Shown: positions 17,911-27,293 of the stretch, piece after piece
Layout: every line of letters begins with the position of its first letter
Position numbering within the stretch: the first letter of the stretch is position 1
Assembly (NCBI GenBank): GCA_029747585.1
Contig: JAPEVF010000609.1
Location: 1-27,694, forward strand
Origin: Pleurotus djamor
Taxonomy: Eukaryota; Basidiomycota; Agaricomycetes; Agaricales; Pleurotaceae
DNA length: 27,694 bases
Direction of reading: 5' to 3'
Notes under the pieces: generated by a model
What the model saw: only the letters and a program-made list of their open reading frames with translations
The model's database searches: none
What the model was told of the DNA's origin: nothing
Made by a program: the position numbers and the translations under genes

Positions 17911-18228
17911 TTATCCTCGACCGTAGTGGATGAATGGCTGAGGGACTCTTAGGAGGCGAAACGCGCAAATTACCCCATTGTCACCCATTCGGTATACGTG
18001 GACGCGACGAATCATTGTTTTCCGGAATACATCGTCACATCGTTCATCATCTCGGGTTTCGGTCTGAATGTTCCACAATGGATATGCCAGCTCTTCAATA
18101 GAACAGTTGCGAAATCGGCATGAATGATCAAAGTTAGATCGCCCATCGGGTATGGTTGCGACTATCAAGCCTTTGTGATACATCAGTCGGTGCTGACTGG
18201 GGCCCACAGTCTCCAACAAATGATGCAT
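17911..18228 (-). CDS. Small ORF of unknown function
   Basis: A 105-codon uninterrupted minus-strand frame starting MHHLLETVGPSQHR and ending RVPQPFIHYGRG. The composition is balanced and protein-like (mixed hydrophobic, charged and aromatic residues), unlike other open frames in this stretch. No domain recognised, no signal peptide. A plus-strand frame (18156-18344) overlaps its 5' end. It may be one exon of a longer gene or a gene fragment. Confidence 0.33.
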   Translation of the reverse strand: MHHLLETVGPSQHRLMYHKGLIVATIPDGRSNFDHSCRFRNCSIEELAYPLWNIQTETRDDERCDDVFRKTMIRRVHVYRMGDNGVICAFRLLRVPQPFIHYGRG

Positions 18229-18344
18229 CCTATATCTACGGTGAGTATGTACCTAATCGATGCATAGTTGAGGTTGACAAGACGTTCTTTCAGGAGGAAC
18301 CTGAGCGTCCCATGTGCATGGAACACATTTCCAGTGTGCATTGA

Positions 18345-19444
18345 AGGGGGATGGTCTAAGCGCTACGATGGCAGCATGGTATTCACCCACAGCAGCCGCA
18401 GCGAAGCGAACCCGAATTGGGCTCATCGCCTGAAAACGATTGTGAGGGTTCCTCCGTTTGTGCACATTCTCCTTCCGTCCCCTATCTCACGTGACCCAGA
18501 CGCGCGTCGCGTGGTTATTCCTTTCTCCTTCATCCTCAGATTCCTCTCCCCTTGATTCCTTCATCCCACAATACTCCCCTTCATCTCATACTCCATATCC
18601 TACCATATCAAATACCTGTATCTTCCATACTCAAATATCAGCTCATTTCTCGCGCGTCGGCCCGTCCCGTCCCTCTATCTCTCGCATCAGTGATACAGAA
18701 GAAGTACTCTAGTCAGCAGCGTCACAAGAAAGAGGTATCCAGCCCTCAGTATCCCGCATCCCGAACGCGAAGCACGAAGACTCATCGCGGTCACTCGTCC
18801 CTTCCATTCCCATCACTAATCTACCCCATACAAAGGCACTACAGCTACGGTTAGCCGGAGGCAACGGATCCGCATTCACCACCCTTAACATGACCACTCG
18901 ATGGAGCAAGTTCGACGTACTTACCTAACGTTAATGGATGGTCATCGAAACACAACGTTCCTTTTGCGACTTCTTCTCCTAAAATATGACTTCTCTCAAC
19001 CCAAATCAAGCAGTTTATCTGTCTCTCTGACGTCTCGCCGCCGAATCACGCCGGATTGCCCCATCGAAGCAGCTACACTACTTGACTTGACGCCAGGATC
19101 CACCAATGTGGTCAGGAGCTCTTGTTCTTTCCATGTCCAGCGGGAGTTCTTACATGAGGCGCCGCGGTCAAATGACGACGACTCGCGCAGCATGACAGCA
19201 GTCGCGAGAAGGAGCAAAATGGAATGCTGTCGATGAACCGAAGAAGCGGCGATGCTGTAAAAGGTGTCCAGACGGTTATCGATTCATCCGATACCGTTGT
19301 TGCCTTTCTGCGAAGGTAATGAACGGCTGACGATGCGCTGAAGCAGCAATGCGCAAACAACAAACTTTGAAACAGCCGTCCAATATGCCCATCCGTCAAT
19401 GTTCCTTTGCTTCTCCTTAGCCAAACACCATCCAATAGAGCGCG
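18345..19444. other. Gene-poor stretch upstream of the RNase H1-N-like gene
   Basis: Open frames up to 111 codons exist on both strands, but none shows a domain or a coherent splice structure. 18540-18700 is rich in C and T on the plus strand, typical of fungal promoters and 5' UTRs. TCACGTGA, an E-box palindrome, lies at 18487-18494. A minus-strand 125-codon frame (19112-19489) covers the promoter of the next gene and is taken as chance. Confidence 0.35.
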
Positions 19445-19452
19445 TATATAAA
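19445..19452 (+). promoter_or_regulatory. TATA box
   Basis: TATATAAA ends 36 bases before the ATG at 19489. It implies a very short 5' UTR for the following gene. Confidence 0.6.
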
Positions 19453-19488
19453 CCGCTCTGGTTCTACCGAGTTGAAACCAAATCCACA

Positions 19489-20201
19489 ATGCACTCTCCT
19501 GTTAACCCCGTCGATCTCTCTGCTCTCTTTGCGCAGCTCGGCCTCAATCCAGGCGTCCCCTCCGTTTCTAGTGAGTGATTCACAGTGCGACTTTGTGTCT
19601 TCGTCGTCGTACTGATCGTTCTACCATTTGTTTTCGATGTAGCCACGATTGGGAGCTTGAATTGCACCAACTGCGGTGTTCCGAGCATCGTCGTCGTCCA
19701 TACGCCCTCCTCCGGCACCAACGGTGGTGCTTCGTCTGATGGTGGATCTTCTTCCACCCCCGCTAATGCATCAGCTCCTACGTTCGTCGCTCCTGCTGCC
19801 ATCGCAGCTCAAGTCGCCGCTGCCATCGCCGCTCAAGTCGCTGCTGCCCCCGCAGTCCAGGTCGCCGCTGCACCTGTCGCGCCTTCGAACGCCCCCCCCG
19901 CCGACAACGCCAACTTCACCGCTGTTACTACCTATGACCTCAATACGCCCGACGCGCCAGGGCACTGGTATAGTGTTGCTATTGGAAGGGAGGTTGGCGT
20001 CCTCCAGGATTGGTATGTATCGTACATAGTCCTATCAACGTCGACGATGCTGATCTTTTGTACAGGGAGGGTGTCGTACGGCCCCTCGTGATAGGCGTCC
20101 CCTATTGGTGCTGCCGCCGATTCGCCACCCAAGCCTCAGCGTTGGCCTTTCTGGAGGACGCTATTGTAGGTGGGCAAGCATTCACATACCACGGCCCTTA
20201 A
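19489..20201 (+). CDS. Small protein with RNase H1 N-terminal (viroplasmin)-like domain
   Basis: Three exons (19489-19570, 19643-20012, 20066-20201) give 195 residues. The C-terminal part (about 135-187, HWYSVAIGREVGVLQDW then FATQASALAFLEDA) has the pattern of the RNase H1 N-terminal/caulimovirus viroplasmin domain: a Tyr-Val-rich strand, Gly-Arg, G-V/I-x-x-x-W, and a helix after an R-[RK]-F turn. That domain binds RNA-DNA hybrids or dsRNA. No RNase H catalytic domain follows. Upstream are a CxxC pair (C35, C38), a Ser/Gly-rich stretch and an Ala-rich repeat with three AQVAA-type units (about 85-115). Stand-alone proteins of this layout are common in mushrooms; their function is not known. 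It converges on the next gene, 101 bp stop to stop. Confidence 0.75.
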
Positions 20202-20302
20202 TTACAAGTAGTCAACTGTTTACGCCGTACATGCTACCCAATGACCCCCCTTGCTGCTGCTCCACACTTGAAACTTGCGTGAATAAACCTGCTGAGCTAT
20301 AT

Positions 20303-21048
20303 CTAGTCGTTGTATGATTGATGAAGCAATTGCCCCTTCTCCCGCATTTCAGTAAACTCGGCGCGGCCGAGCATTGCGAAAGCGAGGGCGTGCTCTAATG
20401 CTTCCTCGCACTCCCTCACCTCACGTTGGATGCACTCGACAGCCTCCAAGTTATCCCCCGCTCCCGCAAGTCGCAATACACGCGCATGACAGCGACCAAT
20501 GACACTAAGGAAACCACCAATCTCAATAAGCGCATCTTCGAAGATAGTGTGAGAGCGTCGCTGCCCGTTGAGATACTTGATGCAAAGTCTATCAACAAAG
20601 CGACGGACGGCTCCGTTTTTGAAGTTTTCGTAATCCTTGTGAGTGGCCTTGGCGAGCTCCATCCACCCGGTTAAATCGTTGGGGTCAACACTAAACCCAA
20701 TCATTGAGACCACGGTTCAAAGCGGCTTCAAATACCGGCTCGCAACGTACCCTTCGGGGAGGCCTGCTTGCACCGACCCAGGGATAACTCCGCTTCTAAA
20801 CCGATGTAAGGAAGAGGGCAATTGTGAGTGAGAGTACTTACCGCTCAGCCTTATCCCGATGGAACCTGACGGGTTTGCGAATATTGAGTGGATCCTTTCT
20901 CCTACGGGGGAAGATGCCATCAGATCGTGGACGAACTATTCTACCAGTCGCGGCTTGCTCACTTGCGGTAGCTCCGAGTACTCTTGGCTCGGTTAGCCAT
21001 CGTTTTCTCTTCTTCGGTAAGGTAAAGACGAGGACGACCGCGAGGCAT
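20303..21048 (-). CDS. AT-hook/bZIP-like protein of mushroom-specific family
   Basis: Four exons on the minus strand (21048-20963, 20901-20842, 20795-20751, 20690-20303) give 192 residues. The N-terminus MPRGRPRLYLTEEEKTMANR contains an AT-hook-like RGRPR (3-7) and runs into a basic bZIP-like stretch (NRAKSTRSYRKRK, 19-31). I recognise this start from many Agaricomycete hypothetical proteins. The second half (about 90-190) is predicted all-helical (VRRFVDRLCIKYL, then LRLAGAGDNLEAVECIQ), matching the helical tail of that family. Likely nuclear and DNA-binding by inference only. Three short introns of 61, 46 and 60 bp. Its promoter is shared with the divergent gene at 21384 and carries the ATAAAGGTCAG pair. 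Confidence 0.72.
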
Positions 21049-21383
21049 TGCGAGAAAGTCAAAGCAGATGTTGATGGACGGGTGGGTAGGACTAGGGAAT
21101 CTGGATGCGTTTCTTCTGACCTTTATTCCTCAGTCTGACTTTTATGCGGCGGGGCTGAATCCTCCCATTTATCTGCCCAAAAAATTCAGAATGTTATAAT
21201 GCGTATGCATATCAGGTTATTCACCGATCTGTACGGTCTATAACAGCGGTTCAAACGTCTGTAACAAGTAGTGGGCAACACGGATGGGCCTCAGAGCAAG
21301 AAAAGGGGTGAGAACCAATGGATCTCATGAACGTTGCTTGGTCCTTCGTCCCTTGTCATCACCACCGTCTCACAGGTAACTCG
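21049..21383. promoter_or_regulatory. Divergent promoter region
   Basis: This DNA separates two divergently oriented genes. On the minus strand, two boxes ATAAAAGTCAG and ATAAAGGTCAG (about 21112-21143) lie roughly 65-95 bases before the minus-strand ATG; the same pair is in the repeats at 16.2 and 17.5 kb. TTATAAT (21194-21200) is a possible TATA element for the plus-strand gene. An alternative in-frame ATG for that gene is at 21318. Confidence 0.45.
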
Positions 21384-21980
21384 ATGCCAGAAGAGAGACA
21401 CATTCCTCTTCCTCCTCCCCGACTATTGCGATACTACGACTGGGACAGACGCAATCGACTAAAATTTGCGATTCATATCATACCGTATCTACGAAACGCC
21501 CATCTCGCGTACGAGGTAGGGACGACAGACTCGCGCCGTGAGATTCAAGCTTTCTTCGAGGCGGCGGTTGTTTGTCTCTTCGACCGCTTTCCGCTCCCCA
21601 GACGCGGTAATCCACGTCAGCGCACCGCGACCAGGATTGAAGTGGAAGAGGTGAGATATCCATCCTTCAGATAATGTTAGTTTTCGGTCTAATCGTCTCT
21701 ACTACCTAGCAATTTGCGGCGAATGCATCTTGGTGCCTCATACAAGATCGTTTCGCTCATATCAAAGCTTGCGAGGGGAATTGGAGGGACTTCATGACCA
21801 TTGAAGCAGATCGCGAACGACGTGTACGCATTTCACCTCTCTCATGCCGTCAATGTCTGAGTGTTTTGTTCAGCGGGATGCGTGGCTGGAGAACGGAATC
21901 GGCGAACCCCGCATGCATCAATATAGGGTGGCGTTTGCTGAGACTGGCTATGAGCGCGTTCCTTCTTGGATGCGCCAGAT
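21384..21980 (+). CDS. Duplicated uncharacterised gene, copy A (5' exons)
   Basis: Exons 21384-21650, 21710-21823 and 21874-21980 join in phase (introns 59 and 50 bp) and encode about 162 residues. Features: a Pro-rich start, helix LKFAIHIIPYLRNA, an AFFEAAVVCLFDRFP helix ending in DRFP, GNWRDFMTIEADRERR, then RDAWLENGIGEPRMHQYRVA. The gene at 23887 shares these blocks and the second intron position, so the two are paralogues. I do not recognise the family beyond an impression of lineage-restricted Agaricomycete proteins. The third exon either stops at once (TAG 21981-21983 if read ATG-TAG) or splices at GTAGTC into unresolved exons. It may continue to the exons at 22867. Confidence 0.55.
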
Positions 21981-22866
21981 GTAGTCCAATGTCCTCTCAA
22001 TTTTGTGAATATATCCTCATCTGTGTAAGCCTGCGAAACACCCTCACCTGAACGCGAAACCCCTGGGTACATCCGCCCTTCAATTCTTCACAATCCGCGG
22101 TTGGAAGGCGCCGCGGACATCGTTCATGCACTCGGTTACAGCTTGGCAGCGTGTCAATTGAACGTACCAATGAAGTACGACGCGGGTCACCGAGACCTGA
22201 GTCTGAAGACCCCCACGAGGCCCTCCTTGCAGTTCTTCGTCACCACGATGCTTCTTCGCGGCATCGCTGCAGTTTTCGAACGGGCATTCATCAGATTTTC
22301 TGATTGTAATGATTCTCGAAGATCACTCATACTTCGAATTGACCTGCAATGCCTCATGTCGTCCNTTTTTTTCCACCCTCGAATAAAATCTCGCGTCGTC
22401 GTCCAGCCTCCCAAGCAAAGCGCATATCGTCCTTGTATCGACCAATTCCTGGATGAAGAACATCAGCATCAGCGCCGCCGCTCTAGGCGTTCCTAAACCT
22501 GCCCCTTCATCCGTCTGGACGTTCCTCTGCCGTGAACTCACACTGGCGACTGCTAGGGGGAAGTTCCTCTCGTACTCAGGGACAGCTATGGGGGTGGTAT
22601 CTATGCCATAGTACGTCCTTCAAAGAGATAGATGAGCATCCAGTCATTCAATCGTTTTTCCTCAGTCCCATCGCGGCGAATGGGCAGCCTGTCCCGCCCG
22701 CTAGTTTGTGGCGTCACTCTCAAACGCATTCCTTTGAAATGCCAAGGTGTTTCCACGACGCTGAAGTCCATATCCAAACTTTTTCCGACTCCTCCTCGCC
22801 ATTGGATGGGCACACCGTTGCAGCATGTAGCGCGGCCCACCGTCAGCAATGTCCCTTTTTCTGTAG
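21981..22866 (+). other. Unresolved stretch, probably further exons
   Basis: Several protein-like plus-strand segments occur in different frames (for example SIERTNEVRRGSPRPESED near 22160-22205 and WTFLCRELTLATARGKFL near 22520-22574), which suggests exons I cannot join with certainty. An ambiguous base (22365) in a T-run adds doubt about frame. If the copy-A gene is long, this is its middle. Confidence 0.3.
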
Positions 22867-23464
22867 GCGGATCCCGGGTCATCTGTTGCTAGACCTCTGA
22901 CGTCGACTGTAGTCTCTATCACCGCCGTCCTAGAGTCCCCATCGTTCGGACGGATTCTGAAGTACCAACCATCCCCAAGGAGTGAGTAATCCGTCCCCCT
23001 GCCCCCTGCCCCAGCTAACACCCAGCGTATCCAGTCCCGTCTTTCTCATCTCACCGAACCCGTCACCGTAGTCCTTCCCCTATCATCATCCTCGACGAAC
23101 CGACTGCAAACTTGAATACAAACGCCCTTGAAGGTGAACAGGGCCTAGGCACCGTCACCAACCCGATCTTCGTGAGGGACGAATCTCCAGGTATGTCAGC
23201 CTGAGCATCACAGTTAGCCGTGGCCATTGACAGATTGTCATTTCAGAGCCATTGCCCCATCCCCTCATAGTCCGCCCTGTGCTCGCCCAGCATGGTGCAC
23301 ATTATATTGAACAACGCGCGGGGGGTGGGATGCGCTCAATCTGGGAACTCAGTGAGGGTGGGGTGCCCTGTGCAACCTTTGTGAGCATGTTCGTTCAATG
23401 CCCTGGGTGCTCAAATATTGTCATCGGAGAGTACTACGAAGATCATGTCTGCGAGCTCGATTAG
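22867..23464 (+). CDS. 3' exons of a gene ending in a Cys/His zinc-binding-like tail
   Basis: Three exons join in phase: 22867-22981, 23035-23190, 23247-23464 (introns 53 and 56 bp), encoding 162 residues to TAG. A hydrophobic-acidic PIIILDE segment in a Ser/Arg-Pro context resembles a SUMO-interacting motif. The last exon has PHPLIVRPVLAQHGAHYIEQ, GGGMRSIWEL and a C-terminal CPGC...HVC arrangement that could bind zinc, ending CELD. Proteins with this ending are familiar from mushroom genomes without assigned function. The start is unknown; it may be the 3' part of the gene beginning at 21384. Confidence 0.5.
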
Positions 23465-23886
23465 TCGGTATTCAAGGCAACTAGCCGGTAGATGTATAGC
23501 CAGGACGCCATATGTACCCCCATTGTACCGTAAAGTGTAGCTTGCTCGCCCTCCATGAGTGGGCGAATACCAAGGATTCATGCTCCTAATTTGGCCTTAA
23601 TGAAAAACTTACAATGTAGTTATGAACCGCTCGGTAAGGGCATCACCGGGCCACGAAGCTGCCTCACGGGCCATAGGTCATCGCTTCTCGAACTGCTTGA
23701 TGGAAGAACGATGGGCAGCCTGTCAGGCAACTCGATGTACTTTGACAGTCTTCTTATCATGATCCACAACGCTACGTCAAGCAGAGAGTTGCAGTTGCCA
23801 TCCACGACACCGCTATATGGCTATCGTGAAATGTATATAGAAGACTCTGTTCCAGTCAAACGAAAGGGTACACAACGACTCCTGCG
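23465..23886. other. Intergenic stretch
   Basis: Separates the zinc-tail gene from copy B. A 169-codon plus-strand frame (23555-24064) overlaps copy B in another frame and is less protein-like; it is probably chance. No repeat or RNA gene seen. Confidence 0.35.
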
Positions 23887-24369
23887 ATGTACGACACTTA
23901 CGACTGGCCGCGGAAGATCTTTGCCCGACAGTTGCTACCGTATCTCCTCAAAATCGACCAAATCGACGCACACTCCCGCCAGGACGAAGTGCACAAGTTC
24001 TGGGAAGCAGCCTACGCGGTCGCCTTTGATAGGTTCCCCGCTCCCAAAGAACCGGCGTATCTAACGGAAGTGATCAAGAAAGTGAGTGGTAGAGGAAATA
24101 CGGCTGTAGAAAGGGATTGATGGGCTTTGAGTTAGTGCATCCGAAATGACGCAGTACTCTACCTCACTATGGCGCAGAGGGGCGGTGCCCCAGTCGTTGC
24201 TCAGGATTGGAGAGCGAAGTTAAATGTTCAAGCCGACCGGTCAGAACGAGTGAGTGCTCACATTGGGGGTCTACCGCACTTGATCTCACAGAAGATATAG
24301 CGTCGATGGTGGAGGCGTCATGGTGGAGGCAAATTGGTAGAACATCAGTTCATCGTAGCGTTTTCTTAG
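23887..24369 (+). CDS. Duplicated uncharacterised gene, copy B, short
   Basis: Exons 23887-24088, 24155-24249 and 24301-24369 join in phase and give 121 residues. It parallels copy A: YDWPRKIFARQLLPYLL against YDWDRRNRLKFAIHIIPYL; FWEAAYAVAFDRFP against FFEAAVVCLFDRFP; QDWRAKLNVQADRSER against GNWRDFMTIEADRERR; and HQFIVAF against HQYRVAF. The intron after the ER/ERR block is at the same place. The frame stops right after HQFIVAFS, where copy A continues, so copy B is truncated or has a shortened C-terminus. Function unknown. Duplicate spacing is about 2.5 kb in direct orientation. Confidence 0.5.
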
Positions 24370-24627
24370 TGTTTACTCGAATTGTCTGGAGCGCTTGTTG
24401 TCGGGAAAATTCCGAGGAGGCGACACCAGACCTGCATTCCCACGTTCTCCCCTTGGCTTCCACGGACTTCCACGTCCCCGGAGCTCTGAGTCCGAGAGAG
24501 AATCCCTCAGAGCCTTCTAGAAGATACTAAGCGTTTGGAGCCGTCCTTTACAATTTGCGTTGGAGACGCATCAACTAGGTAAACGGCCTCTCCCCTGAGC
24601 ATCCCCTATCACTTCCTGAGCGTGGGC
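24370..24627. other. Short gene-free stretch
   Basis: Follows the stop of copy B. CTTCCACGGACTTCCACGTC near 24459-24478 contains a short direct repeat. No gene or RNA seen. Confidence 0.3.
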
Positions 24628-24708
24628 AATTGAACATGGCCCGTGCGCCACTTTAATTGAACATGGCCCGTGCGCCACTTTAATTGAACATGGCCCGTGC
24701 GCCGCTTT
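24628..24708 (+). repeat. Three 27-bp tandem repeats carrying upstream ATGs
   Basis: Units 24628-24654, 24655-24681 and 24682-24708; the first two are identical and the third has a single change (A to G at its 24th base). Each contains AACATGG, a good start context. In the first two, the ATG opens the 6-residue frame MARAPL followed by TAA (24636-24656 and 24663-24683). The third loses the stop because the repeat ends, and its frame runs 19 codons into the ATG at 24747. They sit immediately upstream of the homeodomain-like gene. Confidence 0.85.
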
Positions 24709-24746
24709 TCCATTCCTTTCTTGTTTACATACCACAACGTACCAAG

Positions 24747-25938
24747 ATGACGCGCGTCCTACCACCCAGCCTAATCAGTCTCATCCCAATTCCCCGCCGT
24801 CCTTCCTGGGCGAACCAAGAGGAGTACCAGATCCTTAACCGTTACTTTGAACGTTTCATTCGAACCTTCGGTGTTGGAAACGAAGACGCACGCGCGAAGC
24901 TTTGGGAGGACGTATTCGAGGCGTTTGAGGCCGCTGGTGAGGAGGTGACCGAAAATAAGAGGGTAAGCATACCGACATCATCAGCACAACTTCTCTCATT
25001 CACCCGTGTCGCAGCTCCAGATCAAGAACTGGTACAACAGGCAAAACCTCGTCATACAAAGTGAGTCATTCAAATCCACTGCTCCGCGTCGGATGGTCTC
25101 CGATCCCTCTTTGTCCAGCTTTACGCATTGTCGCAGAGCGTTTCCCTGAGACAAGCAGGGCTCCCCCAAACTCAGACGCCCACCCCAAGCAGACGGAGGT
25201 CATCGTGATCGACGACGATAGTCAACCTGCTGTCGTCAAAAATGAGGAGGGTGTCGCTGGTAACCAACCTAAGGTGTCCCATCCGCCTGCCTTCACCCAC
25301 CGAGCTGCGAATGTGAGCGTCGCTACTTCAAGCCGTGCCCTCCCAGCGAGGCAACGTGAGACAGGCGACGCCGTCGCCTCAAGCAAGACTGTTCCAGCGG
25401 GGCAACCTGAGCCGAACGGCGCTGAGTCACATCACAATGCGGCCATCACCGTCTCCCTTGCCGATTTCGACGCTCTCTTCCATCCGACGATCACCACAGG
25501 AGATCCCCCCACCATAGCAATGCCCAGGCCAACGCCATTCCAGATCTGTACTATCTCAGGAATGACATCCAGGCAAGTGTGCACCTCACCGACACTACTG
25601 TGGTCCTGACTCAATTCAAACGACAGCGTCAACATCCTGGAGGAGAGGTGGATTCCTGGTCGGGGAAGGGAGATAACCTTTGCCCTTGGCCTTACCATAA
25701 GCCCAGTCAAGAAGGAATGTCGTCTCAATCCGCGAGGTGCAACGATCACCATCTCCGATAACAGGAACACGTTTATCGTGACGGTACCGCTCCCCCGTGG
25801 ATATAAAGTACGCCCTGCCTCCACTATTTTGCCCCCCTTCACTCTAATGGAATCGGAACTTATTAGGACGAAGACTTTACCTGGAATTGCGGATGTAACG
25901 GACCCTTGATTCTGTCTGTCGTCTTGCCACCTCAGTAA
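24747..25938 (+). CDS. Homeodomain-like protein with SUMO-interacting motif
   Basis: Five exons (24747-24962, 25015-25060, 25119-25572, 25627-25807, 25867-25938) give 322 residues. Residues 21-87 form three helices: EEYQILNRYFERFIRTFG, ARAKLWEDVFEAFEAAG and LQIKNWYNRQNLVIQ. The last resembles homeodomain recognition helix 3 (compare TALE IKNWFxNxR), with longer helices 1-2 than usual. V115-D121 (VIVIDDD) is a textbook SUMO-interacting motif, followed by a disordered Ser/Pro/Lys part. The C-terminal 85 residues look like a beta-rich domain (REITFALGLTISPVKKEC, ATITISDNRNTFIVTVPL) ending with CGC. Intron 3 (25573-25626) is GC-AG with donor GCAAGT. An in-frame ATG at 24690, inside the repeats, could add 19 residues (MARAPLFHSFLVYIPQRTK). 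Probably nuclear; function unknown. Confidence 0.68.
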
Positions 25939-26268
25939 AGATCATCCGCCATCTCACCGTCCCTGCTTGAATCTACTCGCAAATATCTAGATCTGTTGTC
26001 CCAATAGCTCCGTGCCACTCACATCGATCGTACTTCCCAGCGGAATAGGGTTCTCCACGCTTACATACCCCTTATACCCATACAAGCTATCTTCGCACCA
26101 TATANCCCCCCTCTAATTCGTACGATCACATACTGCCAGCTTTGCATCCACTGTATCAGTAGCCCAATTTACCCTGCACGTATGCCCATTTCCTCCCCCA
26201 TCCTCCCATCGGACTGCTGCATTTCTTGATATCACGCATCACCACCGAGTTTCACGATCAAATAGTAC
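25939..26268. other. Gene-free stretch with one ambiguous base
   Basis: C- and T-rich on the plus strand, with an undetermined base at 26105 beside a C-run. It is likely the 3' flank of the previous gene and the promoter of the next. No motif recognised. Confidence 0.35.
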
Positions 26269-26931
26269 ATGTCGAATGCCCCTTCAATCTCTACTGATCA
26301 TCGCTAAGAATGCTTAGGAAAGTTCGTTGAAGTCACGAACCAAAGGGGCAACCAGGGAGACTTTACTGAGTACCTGTATACCCTCGCCTTTGCTAGGTTG
26401 AAATCTATCGCTTGCCGATCGCCGTGGTCGCGACGTTGAATCCCTGTCCAGATGCAAGGCGTTATTGACAGGGCTAAAGAAGTACATCAGTGAACTGGCA
26501 GGTCAAGGGGTCAGTAGGGCACTCACCGATTTGTGGATGATTGGTTGTGAGGTGTCGGCTCACGAAACTATTGTCTGGGCAGGGAGGGTGGAGCTGAACG
26601 AAGGGTAAATCAACCCACTGCTTTCACGAATTGGACAGTCAGGTTCCCAGGTGTAAGAGAGGCCATATACGCACGTTTGTATTGTGTTGGATCGCGCCAC
26701 GATAGCAATTATTATGGTGATCGAAGACCGGGCTACGGATATCAAGGCATGGTAGTATCCAGCAATCGAAGTCCTCACATTCGCGAGACGCCTATAGAGC
26801 AACCTGTGTCCACTAGACTTTCCGGCGAAGATGAGGTTGAGTGCTCCCGCTCGCCGATTGCAAGGGTTGATTGTTTTCGCATGCCGAAAGCAGTTGCGTC
26901 GGTTGGCGACGCAGTCGCGCTGATACGCTGA
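26269..26931 (+). pseudogene. Candidate gene with in-frame stop, function unknown
   Basis: Segments 26269-26396 and 26452-26604 join in phase (55-bp intron) and are strongly protein-like: GNQGDFTEYLYTLAFAR, then LKKYISELAGQGVSRALTDL and ETIVWAGRVELNEG. A last exon from about 26643 to 26931 (ARLYCVGSRHDSNYYGDRR onward) fits the phase but needs a 38-bp intron, shorter than others here. Starting at ATG 26269, a TAA at 26305-26307 interrupts after 12 codons. So either the gene is broken, or the first exon lies further upstream and splices at GCTAAG (ending 26308). No family recognised. Confidence 0.38.
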
Positions 26932-27293
26932 GTGCAAGCCAAATTGGAGCAGCTATGTCCTGACCGCGGCAGGGCAGGAGATACTGTGCAGTATGGTATC
27001 AAGCACACGACTTCCAAAGGCGCGATTGTCCAAGCCAAAAACAAATGTAAGTACGCAGCAAGTCATCTGATCTTATCTTATCCCTCCCCCTTCTCGTTCG
27101 CGTTCCCACGGTGAGGCATCTGTTCTTTGGGCTGTTGGCTTTCCTTCCTCGGTCCTTATCATGCTTTGCGGCGAGATCTGCCCTTTCGAAGCCCTTGTCA
27201 ACGTCACTTTTGGCAAGCACGAGGACAGCCGCGCGTCCTACTCGGCCCACTTTTATACCCCCATAGCCCTTCGATGTTTCCCTAAGCTCCATC
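26932..27293. other. Intergenic stretch and promoter
   Basis: No credible gene. A TATA-like TTTTATAC (27251-27258) lies about 40 bases upstream of the next ATG. The minus-strand 102-codon frame here is antisense to promoter sequence and has no domain. Confidence 0.4.

Noticed and set aside
24571..24765. Minus-strand ORF with HGPCSIKVA repeats
   Set aside because: It is only the antisense of the 27-bp repeats; the plus-strand frame continues into a supported gene.
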